Below are positions 52,967 through 62,638 of a stretch of 64,000 nucleotides of DNA, in pieces (position 1 is the first letter of the stretch; every line of letters begins with the position of its first letter). Source of the DNA: Paenibacillus_E qinlingensis (lineage in GTDB: Bacteria; Bacillota; Bacilli; Paenibacillales; NBRC-103111); contig NZ_JAQIVH010000010.1 in the NCBI RefSeq assembly GCF_028746185.1, positions 160,764-224,763 of the forward strand. Direction: 5' to 3'. Both the position numbers and the translations under genes were made by a program. Below the pieces are notes generated by a model. The model was given only the letters and a program-made list of their open reading frames with translations. It searched no databases and had not been told where the DNA came from.

Positions 52967-55900
52967 GTGCAACCTCCCAAAATTGATCCCAGAGACATAC
53001 CTGATCTGATTGCCCAAATGAAGGAAATGGCGCCGTACTATACGCCGGAGTGGCGATTTACACCAGAGAACCCGGATCCGGGTTCAGCCTTATTCCTGAT
53101 GTTTGCGGATATGTTTCACGATAATATTAAGCGATTGAATCGCGTACCGACGAAGAACCTGATCTCATTTCTAAATATGTTCGATGTCACGCTGCTTCCA
53201 GCAAGACCGGCTAGTAGCTACCTGACATTTGCATTAAACGAAGGAACGAAAGAATCTGTGTTTATTTCGGCTGGCACGCAAATTGCCGCTGCAATAGAGG
53301 CCGATACGATTCTATATGAAACGGCACGCAGTGCATTGTTGACGCCGGCCGTGCTCTCGAGCATTTATGTGACGAGTCGCAAACAGGATATCATTGTCCG
53401 CGTTACGGATGACTTCTTACTTGCTAGTCGTCACGGTTATGCGTTTCCGAAGAAGTTGTTTCGTCTTCAGGATGGGGATAATTTGCAGGAGCATGCCTTG
53501 TACTTAGAGCACAGTTCCCTTTTCACGGTAACCAATCCGGCACGGATTGAGATCGAATTCCGGAACTCGACGAAACGCTTTGAGGAGTTCGGGATGTCCA
53601 GCCAACTGGCAGATCCAGCTCTTACGGAATGGCTGTACGCAACAGCTGATGGTTGGAAAGCATTTGATGCCGTTGAGGCGCAGGGCAATCGGATTATTTT
53701 GCTCAAAAGTGTCCGTGAAGAGCTTGCTCTCAAAGAAGTGAATGGCCAGAGCGGTCGCTGGATTCAATGCCGATTAAAGCCACTCCAATCTGGTGGTACG
53801 ACGCTCGCTGACAGCAGGCTTTCTATGGATCATATTTCTTTCAAAACAGACTATGTAGATACACTTGAAACGGGCGGTATTCCCCCTGATCAGATGTTTT
53901 ACAATGATATTGATGCGGATCCTTCGGGGTTCTATCCATTTGGTGATCAATTCGCTCTGTATGGCTCCTTCTATATTGGCAGTCAGGAAGTGTTTACGAA
54001 AACCAATGGTGATATTAAGTTGAGCTTCGGGCTGCAGGCGATTGAGCATCGTTTTGGGGCGGAAAACGCAGATCAAGTTGACTGGAAAATGGTCATGAAG
54101 AAGAACAAGTTCGATAAAGCACCTGTTGTGCATGTGACGGTTCTTCAAGTGGCTTGGGAATATTGGAATGGTACGACGTGGGTGCGGCTTGATGTGGGCA
54201 AGGATGCAGAGAAGCTCTTTTACTACCCTGTACAGCAAAAGGTTCGCAAGGAGATTGAGTTCCGCTGTCCGCCTGATCTTCAGGCTACTTATGTGAACGG
54301 GAATGAGAATCGCTGGATTCGAGCACGGATTTTACATATCGAAAATGCGTATATCGCGCAGGCCTTATATTTATCACCTTGGATTGACGACGTAGCGCTG
54401 ACGTATGAATATGAGGATCGTCTTTATCAAGCAGATCGCTGTCTGTCCTATAATAGCACCGTTTTCGAAGAACGGACTAAGCATAGCCGTCAATTGGCAG
54501 GTGGATTTGAACCCTTCCAGCCTTTGGAGGGAAGCCATCCAGCGTTATGTTTTTCTTTTGATACACCGCCTGTGAAAGGTCCTATTTCAATATTCGTCTC
54601 GATTAAACAACAACGATTCTCGGAGCATGACGTCCCTATGCTAGAGTGGGAGTATTTGCGAGCAGGTTTGCTCCCAGGTACGCCGCCAGAGTGGGTGGCA
54701 CTCAAGGTTATCGATGAAACGAATGGCTTGACGCAAAGCGGTACGGTGCAGTTCGTGGGTCCATCTGATTTTGCAGGCGTCTCTCTATTCGGTCAAGAAG
54801 GTTACTGGATTCGGGCTACAAATCGGGATGATATCTATGATGATGTGACGGGACATGTACAGATTCCGACGATTCAAGGTGTGTATATGAATACGGTTCA
54901 TGTCCTCCAGCAGGAGACGATTACAGGTGAAGTTCCTGAGGTCAAAGGACTGGAAGAAACGGAATACCAACTCAGCAGACAAGGAATCGTTTCTGAGGAA
55001 GTATGGGTGGATGAGACCGAGTTCGTGACGGAAGAGGATATCTCCGAGTATGAATTATCTGGAACGCCACTTATGGACATTCGCCGTGATTCAGAGGGCA
55101 ATATTCTGCAGGTATGGGTTCGTTGGACCTCGGTTCGCGATTTGACGTTATCGAGTAACCGAGATCGGCATTATGTGATTGACCACACTTTTGGACGCAT
55201 ACGTGTAGGGGATGGTGTTCATGGGATGCACCCGCCGAAGGGCGGACTAGAGCAAATGAAAGTCACCTACCAAGTTACTATGGGCCAAATCGGCAATGTC
55301 CCTGCTCGTCAGATCAATCAGATGCAGGATTCGATAGCTTTTGTGGGTGAGGTGTATAACCCTGAGCCCGCATCAGGCGGCTGTCAAGCGGAGAAGCTGG
55401 AGTCTGCGTTAGTGCGAGGACCAGAGATGTTGAAGCATCGTAACCGAGCTGTTTCCTCTAAAGACTACGAGTGGTTGGCTAGAGAAGCCTATCCGAACAT
55501 CGCGAAGGTGACGTGTATTCCGAATCGGAATGCGTATATGAAGAAAGAAATCGGAGCAATGACGCTTGTTATTTTGCCAAAAGAGGGCCAACTAGGCAGT
55601 TCAACGTTTCCTGAGCTAAAAAAACAAGTGGAACGATTCATTCTGGGGCGTGCCTCAAGTTTGGTTGCTTTCCCCGAACGTTTGCAGGTTATTGAGCCCG
55701 TGTATATGGAAATATCGGTTTCAGCTATTGTCGCTGTTGAGGGGATGGATACGGTCGTTCTCACGGAAATTCAGGCGATTGAGAAATTAAATCGATTCCT
55801 TGACCCGTTAACGGGCAATTTTGATAATAAAGGTTGGGCCATCGGTGCACAGATCCATCCTTCCGTCTTTTACGCGCTGTTGAAATCAATTCGAGCGATC

Positions 55901-56041
55901 AGCCATGTGGAAAAACTGTATATGACCGTCTACAAAATCGAAGACGGCGAGCGCGTGGAGTTGGATGTGAATCGTCTGCCATCGTTGCCGCATAGCATTA
56001 TTGTGAGCGGTAAGCACAAGGTGGTTGTGAACGTATTATAG
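52967..56041 (+). CDS. Large baseplate wedge protein, baseplate J family (Afp11-like)
   Basis: A protein of about 1024 residues. GTG 52967 is chosen because GAGAGGAGG lies just upstream; an earlier in-frame GTG has no site. The N-terminus PEWRFTPENPDPGSALFLMFADMF and the C-terminal region (ALVRGPEMLKHRNRAVSSKDYEWLAREAYPNIAKVTCIPN, then DNKGWAIGAQIHPSVFYALL) are typical of the gp6/baseplate J wedge proteins in eCIS. A middle beta-rich insertion makes it long. It is followed by a second baseplate J-type gene. Confidence 0.88.
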   Translation: MQPPKIDPRDIPDLIAQMKEMAPYYTPEWRFTPENPDPGSALFLMFADMFHDNIKRLNRVPTKNLISFLNMFDVTLLPARPASSYLTFALNEGTKESVFISAGTQIAAAIEADTILYETARSALLTPAVLSSIYVTSRKQDIIVRVTDDFLLASRHGYAFPKKLFRLQDGDNLQEHALYLEHSSLFTVTNPARIEIEFRNSTKRFEEFGMSSQLADPALTEWLYATADGWKAFDAVEAQGNRIILLKSVREELALKEVNGQSGRWIQCRLKPLQSGGTTLADSRLSMDHISFKTDYVDTLETGGIPPDQMFYNDIDADPSGFYPFGDQFALYGSFYIGSQEVFTKTNGDIKLSFGLQAIEHRFGAENADQVDWKMVMKKNKFDKAPVVHVTVLQVAWEYWNGTTWVRLDVGKDAEKLFYYPVQQKVRKEIEFRCPPDLQATYVNGNENRWIRARILHIENAYIAQALYLSPWIDDVALTYEYEDRLYQADRCLSYNSTVFEERTKHSRQLAGGFEPFQPLEGSHPALCFSFDTPPVKGPISIFVSIKQQRFSEHDVPMLEWEYLRAGLLPGTPPEWVALKVIDETNGLTQSGTVQFVGPSDFAGVSLFGQEGYWIRATNRDDIYDDVTGHVQIPTIQGVYMNTVHVLQQETITGEVPEVKGLEETEYQLSRQGIVSEEVWVDETEFVTEEDISEYELSGTPLMDIRRDSEGNILQVWVRWTSVRDLTLSSNRDRHYVIDHTFGRIRVGDGVHGMHPPKGGLEQMKVTYQVTMGQIGNVPARQINQMQDSIAFVGEVYNPEPASGGCQAEKLESALVRGPEMLKHRNRAVSSKDYEWLAREAYPNIAKVTCIPNRNAYMKKEIGAMTLVILPKEGQLGSSTFPELKKQVERFILGRASSLVAFPERLQVIEPVYMEISVSAIVAVEGMDTVVLTEIQAIEKLNRFLDPLTGNFDNKGWAIGAQIHPSVFYALLKSIRAISHVEKLYMTVYKIEDGERVELDVNRLPSLPHSIIVSGKHKVVVNVL

Positions 56042-56072
56042 TAGAAAACTTTAAGCGTACTCTTACGAAGCT

Positions 56073-56090
56073 AGTTTTCTAAAGAAAACT
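56073..56090 (+). promoter_or_regulatory. Hairpin AGTTTTC/GAAAACT before the second baseplate gene
   Basis: Arms 56073-56079 and 56084-56090 with loop TAAA sit immediately before the ribosome-binding site AAGGAGG of the 56109 gene. It is the sister of the element at 43625. Confidence 0.55.
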
Positions 56091-56108
56091 TTAAGGAGGT
56101 GAGCACAA

Positions 56109-58343
56109 GTGCTGCCAATTCCCAATTTAGATGACCGGATGTTCGAACAAATGGTGATGGAGGCGCGGAAGTCGATTCCAAAACTATTTCCAGAATGGAC
56201 AGATGAGAATGAGCATGATCCAGGGATTACGCTGCTGGAGCTGATGTCATGGATGACAGAGATGCAGCAATATTACTTAAATCGGGTGACGGAGCGCAGT
56301 GAACGTAAGTTTCTAAAACTGTTGGGGATTCGTCCTCGTGATGCGGTGTCCGCGGTTTGCGATGTGACATTTACTGGCGCTGCGCAGCAGCTTGTGCTCC
56401 CTAAAGGGACGCCGCTGTCCGCGATGGAGCTGCGTTTTGAGACGCAGAGTACGGTACAGGTAGTTCCAGCTGCCTTGGAGAAGGTGCTCGTACGTACGGA
56501 AACGGCTGCTGCTGATTATACGTCAAACAATCAGGCCAAAATTGCTTTCTATGCGTTTGGTGCTGATGCCCGCAAGGGAGCCCATCTGTATCTCGGTTTT
56601 GATCAGGCATTGCCAATGGATACGGAGATTTCGATCTATTTTAATTTGTTTGACCGCTATCCTGTGACCGTAAGCCATCATGCAGAAAAGTTGGCACCGA
56701 TGATTTCATCTGCCAAAGTTGCTTGGTCATTCGCAGGAGCAGGCGGAGATGGACAGTCGGAGAGTTGGCTGCCGATTGAGCCGAAGAGCGATACCACGGT
56801 TCATCTCTCGCAAAGTGGGGAGTTTAAGTTTTTCATTACCTCGGAAATGAAGCCCATGTCCTTGTATCCGGCCGATGACCGGGGCCGCTATTGGCTCTGC
56901 TGTACACTGGAGGAGGACGGCTACGAGCTGGCTCCCAAAATTGAGAAGATTACGCTCAATGCCGTTAAGGCAGTGGAGCAGGAAACCTTTAGCGAGGTGA
57001 CGGCTTTCAGTTCTTCGGGAGAGCCACATCAGAGCTTCGAGCTGAGCTCGTATCTCGCTTATAACGGCCTGCACACGATTCAAGTACTGGACGAGCAGAG
57101 CCGTTGGCGCGACTGGCATACGGTCGCTGATTTAAGTACTTGCGGGCCAACTGAACTCTGCTGTGAATTGCAGCAGGATTCGGCCCGTAGGATAACCCGT
57201 CTTCGTTTCGGCGACGGGGTGCATGGCAGTATCCCGCCGCAGGGTGCGCAGCGGGTGCGGCTTGTTGCCTATACGGCTGAGTTTGACTACAGCCGATATG
57301 TGGGAGGCAGCAAGGGCCTGCCTGGACAGACCCTTGAGATCAGCCGCGGACGCGTGTATAAGCCCAGCAGCATGCTGCTGCAGGTCGGCTACCGCCCGCG
57401 GGGGGAAGACAGCTTCGTCTGGGACGACTGGACGGCCGTGGATGACTTCGATAACTCGAAGTCGACGGACCGCCACTACGTCTACGACGCTGTTGCAGGG
57501 ACGATCCGCTTCGGGAATAACGAAGCGGGGTTAGTGCCGCGCAAGTCCGTGGAACCGAACATTCGGTTCCTGGTCTTGCAGGCGGGCGGGGGCGTACGAG
57601 GCAACGTGAAGGACGGCCTCGTGACCGGGTTCACGGCTTCGCCAGGCGTGAACGTAACGAATCCGTTTCCGGCGCGTGGCGGCCTGGAGGTAGAGACGCT
57701 CGCGCAAGCGAAGCTGCGCGTGCAGCGCGAGCTGGCTGCGCCAACGCGCGCGGTGACCGCCGAGGACTACGAGGCGCTCGCGAAGGCGGCGCCGGGTCTC
57801 CGCGTCGCGCGGGTGAAAGCCATCCCGCTGTATAAGCCGGGGATGCGAGACTTCCCACGGGTATCGGCGCCGGCGCAGATGACCGTGGTGGTCGTGCCTT
57901 ACAGCGAGAGCGACAAGCCGAAGGCTGGCAAGGGGTTCTTGCAGACGATCAAGATGCATCTGGATCGTCATCGGCTTTTGACAACGGAGCTGCATGTCAT
58001 TCCAGCAGAGTATATTAAGATCACCGTCCACGCCGTCGTGGTGATGGAGCCGAAGTATAAGAACGAGCAACGGCGCATCGCGATCGAGCTCCGCAATCTG
58101 CTTCAGCCGATGGATCATGGGCAGGGCGCGGAAGGTTGGCGTTTTGGACGGACCGTGTATAAGGGAGATATTTACGGCGTTATTTCCCGCATCAAAGGTG
58201 TCGTGTATGTACAGGACATTTGGCTTGATGCCGAAGGCACAGGCTTCCACAAGGATGGCGCTGGGGATATTCATATCCCGCCATATGCGTTAGTCTACTC
58301 TGGCAATCATGAGATCGAGACGATTAGTCAGACGGATTTGTAA
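56109..58343 (+). CDS. Second baseplate assembly protein, baseplate J-like (Afp12-like)
   Basis: A 744-residue protein starting at GTG 56109 behind AAGGAGGTGAG. The N-terminal DRMFEQMVMEARKSIPKLFPEWTDENEHDPGITLLELMSWMTEM is the signature of putative baseplate assembly proteins. The C-terminal half has the J-like stretch PTRAVTAEDYEALAKAAPGLRVARVKAIP. Bases about 57200-57950 are markedly GC-rich against AT-richer surroundings. It is separated from the next gene by a 393-bp gap with a hexanucleotide microsatellite. Confidence 0.87.
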   Translation: MLPIPNLDDRMFEQMVMEARKSIPKLFPEWTDENEHDPGITLLELMSWMTEMQQYYLNRVTERSERKFLKLLGIRPRDAVSAVCDVTFTGAAQQLVLPKGTPLSAMELRFETQSTVQVVPAALEKVLVRTETAAADYTSNNQAKIAFYAFGADARKGAHLYLGFDQALPMDTEISIYFNLFDRYPVTVSHHAEKLAPMISSAKVAWSFAGAGGDGQSESWLPIEPKSDTTVHLSQSGEFKFFITSEMKPMSLYPADDRGRYWLCCTLEEDGYELAPKIEKITLNAVKAVEQETFSEVTAFSSSGEPHQSFELSSYLAYNGLHTIQVLDEQSRWRDWHTVADLSTCGPTELCCELQQDSARRITRLRFGDGVHGSIPPQGAQRVRLVAYTAEFDYSRYVGGSKGLPGQTLEISRGRVYKPSSMLLQVGYRPRGEDSFVWDDWTAVDDFDNSKSTDRHYVYDAVAGTIRFGNNEAGLVPRKSVEPNIRFLVLQAGGGVRGNVKDGLVTGFTASPGVNVTNPFPARGGLEVETLAQAKLRVQRELAAPTRAVTAEDYEALAKAAPGLRVARVKAIPLYKPGMRDFPRVSAPAQMTVVVVPYSESDKPKAGKGFLQTIKMHLDRHRLLTTELHVIPAEYIKITVHAVVVMEPKYKNEQRRIAIELRNLLQPMDHGQGAEGWRFGRTVYKGDIYGVISRIKGVVYVQDIWLDAEGTGFHKDGAGDIHIPPYALVYSGNHEIETISQTDL

Positions 58344-58375
58344 GTGCTGGTGTGGTTGGCGGTTGGGATATGTTT

Positions 58376-58453
58376 AAGTAGAAGTAGAAGTAGAAGTAGA
58401 AGTAGAAGTAGAAGTAGAAGTAGAAGTAGAAGTAGAAGTAGAAGTAGAAGTAG
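58376..58453. repeat. AAGTAG hexanucleotide microsatellite, 13 copies
   Basis: Thirteen perfect AAGTAG units (78 bp) lie in the 58344-58736 gap between two eCIS genes. The remaining gap is AT-rich, with TACAGCTAATTT repeated near 58494 and 58543 and no gene seen. Confidence 0.95.
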
Positions 58454-58736
58454 TGCTCAGTTGAGTAGCTAGCTTTCAAATAGATGTAAAATATACAGCT
58501 AATTTTGCCATATTGCCTTGGATTTAGCGATTAGATGGAAAAAGTACAGCTAATTTGATCCGAATCGGTAGTTTGGTGAATATTGGCGGAACTTAACTGT
58601 AGGAAATCCAGCTATTGCTCCCAGATGGGGAGAATCAGCAAAATTAGCAGCATAAAATCCATTTAATTTGTTTGAGGCGACGGACAATACACCACAGCAG
58701 GTTTTGGGTTCAGCTATAGAAAAGAGGTGACGAACG

Positions 58737-60854
58737 ATGCAGGATGGACAAACATTTTTTTCGCTAAACAAAAGAATGGATTGGGAAGAAGGCTTTGATG
58801 CGAATGTTCATATGTTGGAGCAAGGTTTTTCAATCCAGCAATCGGAGAAGTACAGCATTCATCGCATCGTTCGCACGGATGAGCTTGAAGGGATTCCTCC
58901 TATTCGCGATATGACGGTGGCTCCTGGGCGGAAGTTGATTTTGCTGGATGAGTCGGCGAATGTGTGGATTTATGATGATGAAAGTCGACATAGGGAGTTA
59001 TTGTTTCGTCATGGTCACGAGTTATTCAGCTCACAAGCGATGCTTGCATCGATGTCAGATCTTCTTGTGATTGCTGATAGCAGTGAGAGCACGGAGAGAA
59101 GGCTTGCCCTCTACTCCATCTCGAATGGTCAAACCATGTGGGCGGTTCAAAATTGGGAAGGTTTAAGTTTATATCCCCTATCTCTGAATACGAAGCTTCA
59201 AACCGCGAATACGCTATTTATAGCGGTTCCTTTGGATATTGCGGTTGGTATGAATGGAAGTCCCGAAGTCCCCAAGGATGGTCGGATTGGCATTATACAG
59301 TGGAATTCGGCAGGCGAAGTGATACGTGTGTATGAACATGACGCACACCAAATGCCAGAGGCTATTGCGATTTCGAAGCTGCAAGATCGCTATTATACTG
59401 CGGCGGCAGATGGCACGGTTGCCCTGCTGGATAACCAGCTTAGGTCGGTGACGGTGTTCCACGAGGATGGGCGAGAGCCGTTCCATTTCCAATTGGAGCA
59501 GGAGGGGCGATTTGCCGGCATTTCCATTGATACGAATCATAATCTCTATATAGGGGATAGCGGTTACGCGCAGCAAGAGGGTGTGACGGAGCGGTTTATT
59601 TTAAAATATCGCGGCAACGGTACCTCATTGGATAAGGTAACAGGCTTCCGGGGACGCACAGATAAATTAGTGCTGGATGGGCGCAATCGCCTGTATGTGT
59701 TTGATCGGATAAGCGGCCAGATTAGCTTGCTGGATCTTCGAGCACGGACGATGCTGCTGGAAGATACGCAATTGCCAGAGGCTGTGTACTTTTCTGCTGA
59801 TCTCGATACGACAGAGACGGAGACGACGTGGCACAAAATACGGTTGGAAGCCGATATCCCAGAGGAGACGCAGGTTCGGTTTTCGTATTATGCCTCAGAC
59901 GAAAGTGAAGGAATGGTTGATGGGGATTACGTAAATCTCACTAGCTATTTCACGGATCCGAATATCTCGGTTAAAGAAAAGCTAAGAGCGACGCGCGATC
60001 TCTGGTCAGAGCCGATTCTGAATCCAAAGGATGCGCTGCTGATGAATGCGAAGGGCCGATATCTCTGGTTCAAAATCGAGCTGATCGGCAGTGAGCAGAA
60101 ATCACCGTTTATTCGCAAGTTGAGGGTGTATTACCCTCGCACCTCGCTCATCGCGTATTTGCCGCCGATGTATCAACAGGATGAGGAACATAGCCCTTTC
60201 TTGGAGCGGTTCCTAGCGATGTTTAGTACATTTTTTGACGATATGGAGGATAGGATTGATCGGATTTCGGGTCATTTTGATCCAGATGCGGTGTCGGGTC
60301 CGTACTTGGAATGGTTGGGTGGTTGGCTCGCGATTACAGAGCACGAGGCCTGGGGTGAGAAGAAGCTGAGAGAGCTTATCAAGCGGGCACCTGAGCTATA
60401 CAAGCTGCGGGGTACGCGCGAGGGCTTGATGCATATGCTCCATATTTACACGGGCGCTGAGCCATTTATATTAGAATATTTTCAATTTAAGCAAATGCAA
60501 GAAACATCAGAGCTGAGGCAGCTTTTTACCCAGTTGTATGGCGACAATCCGTATACCTTCTGCGTACTGCTGAGGCCAGAAAGTGTGCGTACAGATGAAC
60601 AGCGCTTAGTGATTGAGCACATTATTGAAGATCAGAAACCGGCTTATACTGAAGGCAAATTGATTGTGCTGCAGCCTTGGATGTATGCGGATATGCATAC
60701 CTACCTCGGTATTAATACGTACTTGTCTGAGCCAACTTTATTAACCCTCGATCAGCGCTCATCGATGCCTTACAATACGGTGCTGATTGATGTGGATCGT
60801 GATAAACGGATGGATATACATACGCGCTTGGGACTAGATTCCGAAATCGAATAA
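58737..60854 (+). CDS. eCIS tail protein: beta-propeller fused to tail-protein-I domain
   Basis: A 705-residue protein starting at ATG 58737 behind AAAGAGGTGACG. The first about 340 residues read as a repetitive beta-propeller (MTVAPGRKLILLDESANVWIYDD, ISIDTNHNLYIGDSG, KLVLDGRNRLYVFDRISG). A beta-sandwich-like segment follows. The C-terminal about 230 residues are a phage tail protein I-type domain (IAYLPPMYQQDEEHSPFLERFLAMFSTFFDDMEDRI, then YLEWLGGWLAI and ELYKLRGTREGLMHMLHIYTG). It probably caps the wedge and may attach fibres. The propeller could be an adhesion or structural add-on. Confidence 0.82.
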   Translation: MQDGQTFFSLNKRMDWEEGFDANVHMLEQGFSIQQSEKYSIHRIVRTDELEGIPPIRDMTVAPGRKLILLDESANVWIYDDESRHRELLFRHGHELFSSQAMLASMSDLLVIADSSESTERRLALYSISNGQTMWAVQNWEGLSLYPLSLNTKLQTANTLFIAVPLDIAVGMNGSPEVPKDGRIGIIQWNSAGEVIRVYEHDAHQMPEAIAISKLQDRYYTAAADGTVALLDNQLRSVTVFHEDGREPFHFQLEQEGRFAGISIDTNHNLYIGDSGYAQQEGVTERFILKYRGNGTSLDKVTGFRGRTDKLVLDGRNRLYVFDRISGQISLLDLRARTMLLEDTQLPEAVYFSADLDTTETETTWHKIRLEADIPEETQVRFSYYASDESEGMVDGDYVNLTSYFTDPNISVKEKLRATRDLWSEPILNPKDALLMNAKGRYLWFKIELIGSEQKSPFIRKLRVYYPRTSLIAYLPPMYQQDEEHSPFLERFLAMFSTFFDDMEDRIDRISGHFDPDAVSGPYLEWLGGWLAITEHEAWGEKKLRELIKRAPELYKLRGTREGLMHMLHIYTGAEPFILEYFQFKQMQETSELRQLFTQLYGDNPYTFCVLLRPESVRTDEQRLVIEHIIEDQKPAYTEGKLIVLQPWMYADMHTYLGINTYLSEPTLLTLDQRSSMPYNTVLIDVDRDKRMDIHTRLGLDSEIE

Positions 60855-60883
60855 TAAATGGTAGAGAAGGTGAGGGTATCCCT

Positions 60884-62572
60884 ATGAAAAAATCACGTTA
60901 TTACCCGTTTGAACGCAATCGGTATTTCTATGGGAAGCTGCTAACGGTCAGAGATTTCGAGTCCGAGCAAAAGTATTTCAATGATAAACGCCGCATGATG
61001 AATCGGTTGCTGCATGGTTCTGGTGTTCTAACAGGCCTGCAGGTCGTAGCCGTGGATGAGAAGTCCGTTTCGGTCGAAATGGGTGCCGCTATTGATGCTT
61101 TAGGACGGGAGATTGTTGTGCCATCTCCGATGACGATGAAGCTGTCCATGATGGATGGGTTCAGTAATAATCAGTACGCTAAGAACGTGTACCTCTGTAT
61201 TGCCTATGATGAAAAGGAAAAAGAACCCGTACACGCCGTAGCGAACTCTTCCGTCCGTTCGGACGAAATTAATGATTATAATCGTGTGTTGGAAAGCTAT
61301 CGTCTGTTTATCCGTGAGGATGCGCCAGACCCAGCATCATTGCCGCTGGCTTCGTTGTCAGATCAGACGATTGTCCTGTATCAGGATAAGCAGGTACGCG
61401 TCCTGCAAACGACACCGCGCTATGTGAATCCGGGACAATTGTTCGAGATGACGCTGCGTTTTGAGAAAACACTGAAAGCTGGCAGATTGTCCTTCCAATA
61501 TGAGCTTGATGCTCATCGCCTAGAGGCGATCAACGGGACGACGATTGTGTTCCAAGAGCCGCAAGATGCGCAAGAAAGCGAATATGAAATGAAGGTGCTG
61601 CTTCGTGCCGATAGTACTGCTGCTGTAAAAGCGATAGTCGGTGTGAAAGCAGGAACTGGGGCTTTGAAGCTGGATGATCGGCAGCTAGAGCTGCAAGCAC
61701 AGTCCATTGGTGAGATTAGCATCGTGACTGAAGCTGTGAAAGAGCGGTTAATGTCGGATTTCGTGAAGCAATCCTTGGAAGCATCCTTGGAAGCCCCATC
61801 GGAGCCGTGCATTTATTTGGCCAAAATATGTTTGATTCAAGTCGGACCGACTTATGTCATAGAAACGGTTGAGCAAGTACCGTTCGGTGAATACGTCTAC
61901 AATACGTCGGTCATGTACCGACTCGGTCAAGCCAGCCAATATCGAGAAGAAACGTCCGGTCAATTCGTAACGAAGTCCAAAGTGAAAACCTTGGCTCCAG
62001 GGCAAATGCCAGAGTTGAACGTCAATTACAATCCTTTGATCAGCGAACTGTCATTTGATCTAGGTATTCCAGCTGGCGGTGGCAGCGGGATTGCCGGCAT
62101 TGTAAGCGGGTATGTCGACATTCCAATTGAGCCCTTCACGAAGATTGCTGTATCTCCATTCGGGCGTGCGATGAAGAGCTTCTACTCAGGAGAGATTGTA
62201 CACGGACTCGGAGAAGGGAATGTGTTGATCATCACAAGTTTAGAAGAGCGAAGCGGCGATGCATTCTCGGATATTCTTTCTAGTGGTGACCGCGTATATG
62301 GCGGGGCTTCGGAGGTATTTAAAGGCAGCGAATTTGAGTCGGATGCACCTGAAGTGAAAATCGGCACGATTGCTTACCCGCAGAAGGGCACATTCCGTAT
62401 TGGCGTGAAAGTACAACAATCCGGTGAGCAAGGCAATGTGCGTGTTCGTTGGTGGGCATACAGTGCCGAAATGGCAGGCGTCGTGCAAGGTAGCGGCGGA
62501 AGCGGAGATTCCTTGGACGAAGCATTGTCGGCCATGAGAGAAGCGGCTTCGGCAGGTAGTGACACGGAGTAA
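60884..62572 (+). CDS. Conserved eCIS-associated protein (RYFYGKLL domain)
   Basis: A 562-residue protein with the N-terminal pattern FERNRYFYGKLLTVRDFESEQKYFNDKRRMMNRLLHGSGVLTGLQV, which I recall from proteins at the end of many eCIS clusters. The middle and C-terminal parts are beta-rich, with a Gly-rich segment (GIPAGGGSGIAGIVSGYVD). It might be a fibre or baseplate-periphery component; its function is unknown. It is the last visible eCIS gene; an IS3-type element begins 36 bases after its stop, so further genes could have been separated. Confidence 0.72.
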   Translation: MKKSRYYPFERNRYFYGKLLTVRDFESEQKYFNDKRRMMNRLLHGSGVLTGLQVVAVDEKSVSVEMGAAIDALGREIVVPSPMTMKLSMMDGFSNNQYAKNVYLCIAYDEKEKEPVHAVANSSVRSDEINDYNRVLESYRLFIREDAPDPASLPLASLSDQTIVLYQDKQVRVLQTTPRYVNPGQLFEMTLRFEKTLKAGRLSFQYELDAHRLEAINGTTIVFQEPQDAQESEYEMKVLLRADSTAAVKAIVGVKAGTGALKLDDRQLELQAQSIGEISIVTEAVKERLMSDFVKQSLEASLEAPSEPCIYLAKICLIQVGPTYVIETVEQVPFGEYVYNTSVMYRLGQASQYREETSGQFVTKSKVKTLAPGQMPELNVNYNPLISELSFDLGIPAGGGSGIAGIVSGYVDIPIEPFTKIAVSPFGRAMKSFYSGEIVHGLGEGNVLIITSLEERSGDAFSDILSSGDRVYGGASEVFKGSEFESDAPEVKIGTIAYPQKGTFRIGVKVQQSGEQGNVRVRWWAYSAEMAGVVQGSGGSGDSLDEALSAMREAASAGSDTE

Positions 62573-62638
62573 GTAGATAGGACCGTCCTGAACAAGTTCA
62601 ATCGTTCTGAACTGACCCCCAAAAGTTAGACATTTATG

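Noticed and set aside
57531..58274. 247-codon minus-strand ORF opposite the baseplate gene
   Set aside because: Compositional shadow in a GC-rich block; no motif or start signal.
36277..62572. Prophage or myophage remnant
   Set aside because: No capsid, portal, terminase, integrase, holin or lysin was seen. The AAA+ ATPase and DUF4255 cap protein are eCIS markers.
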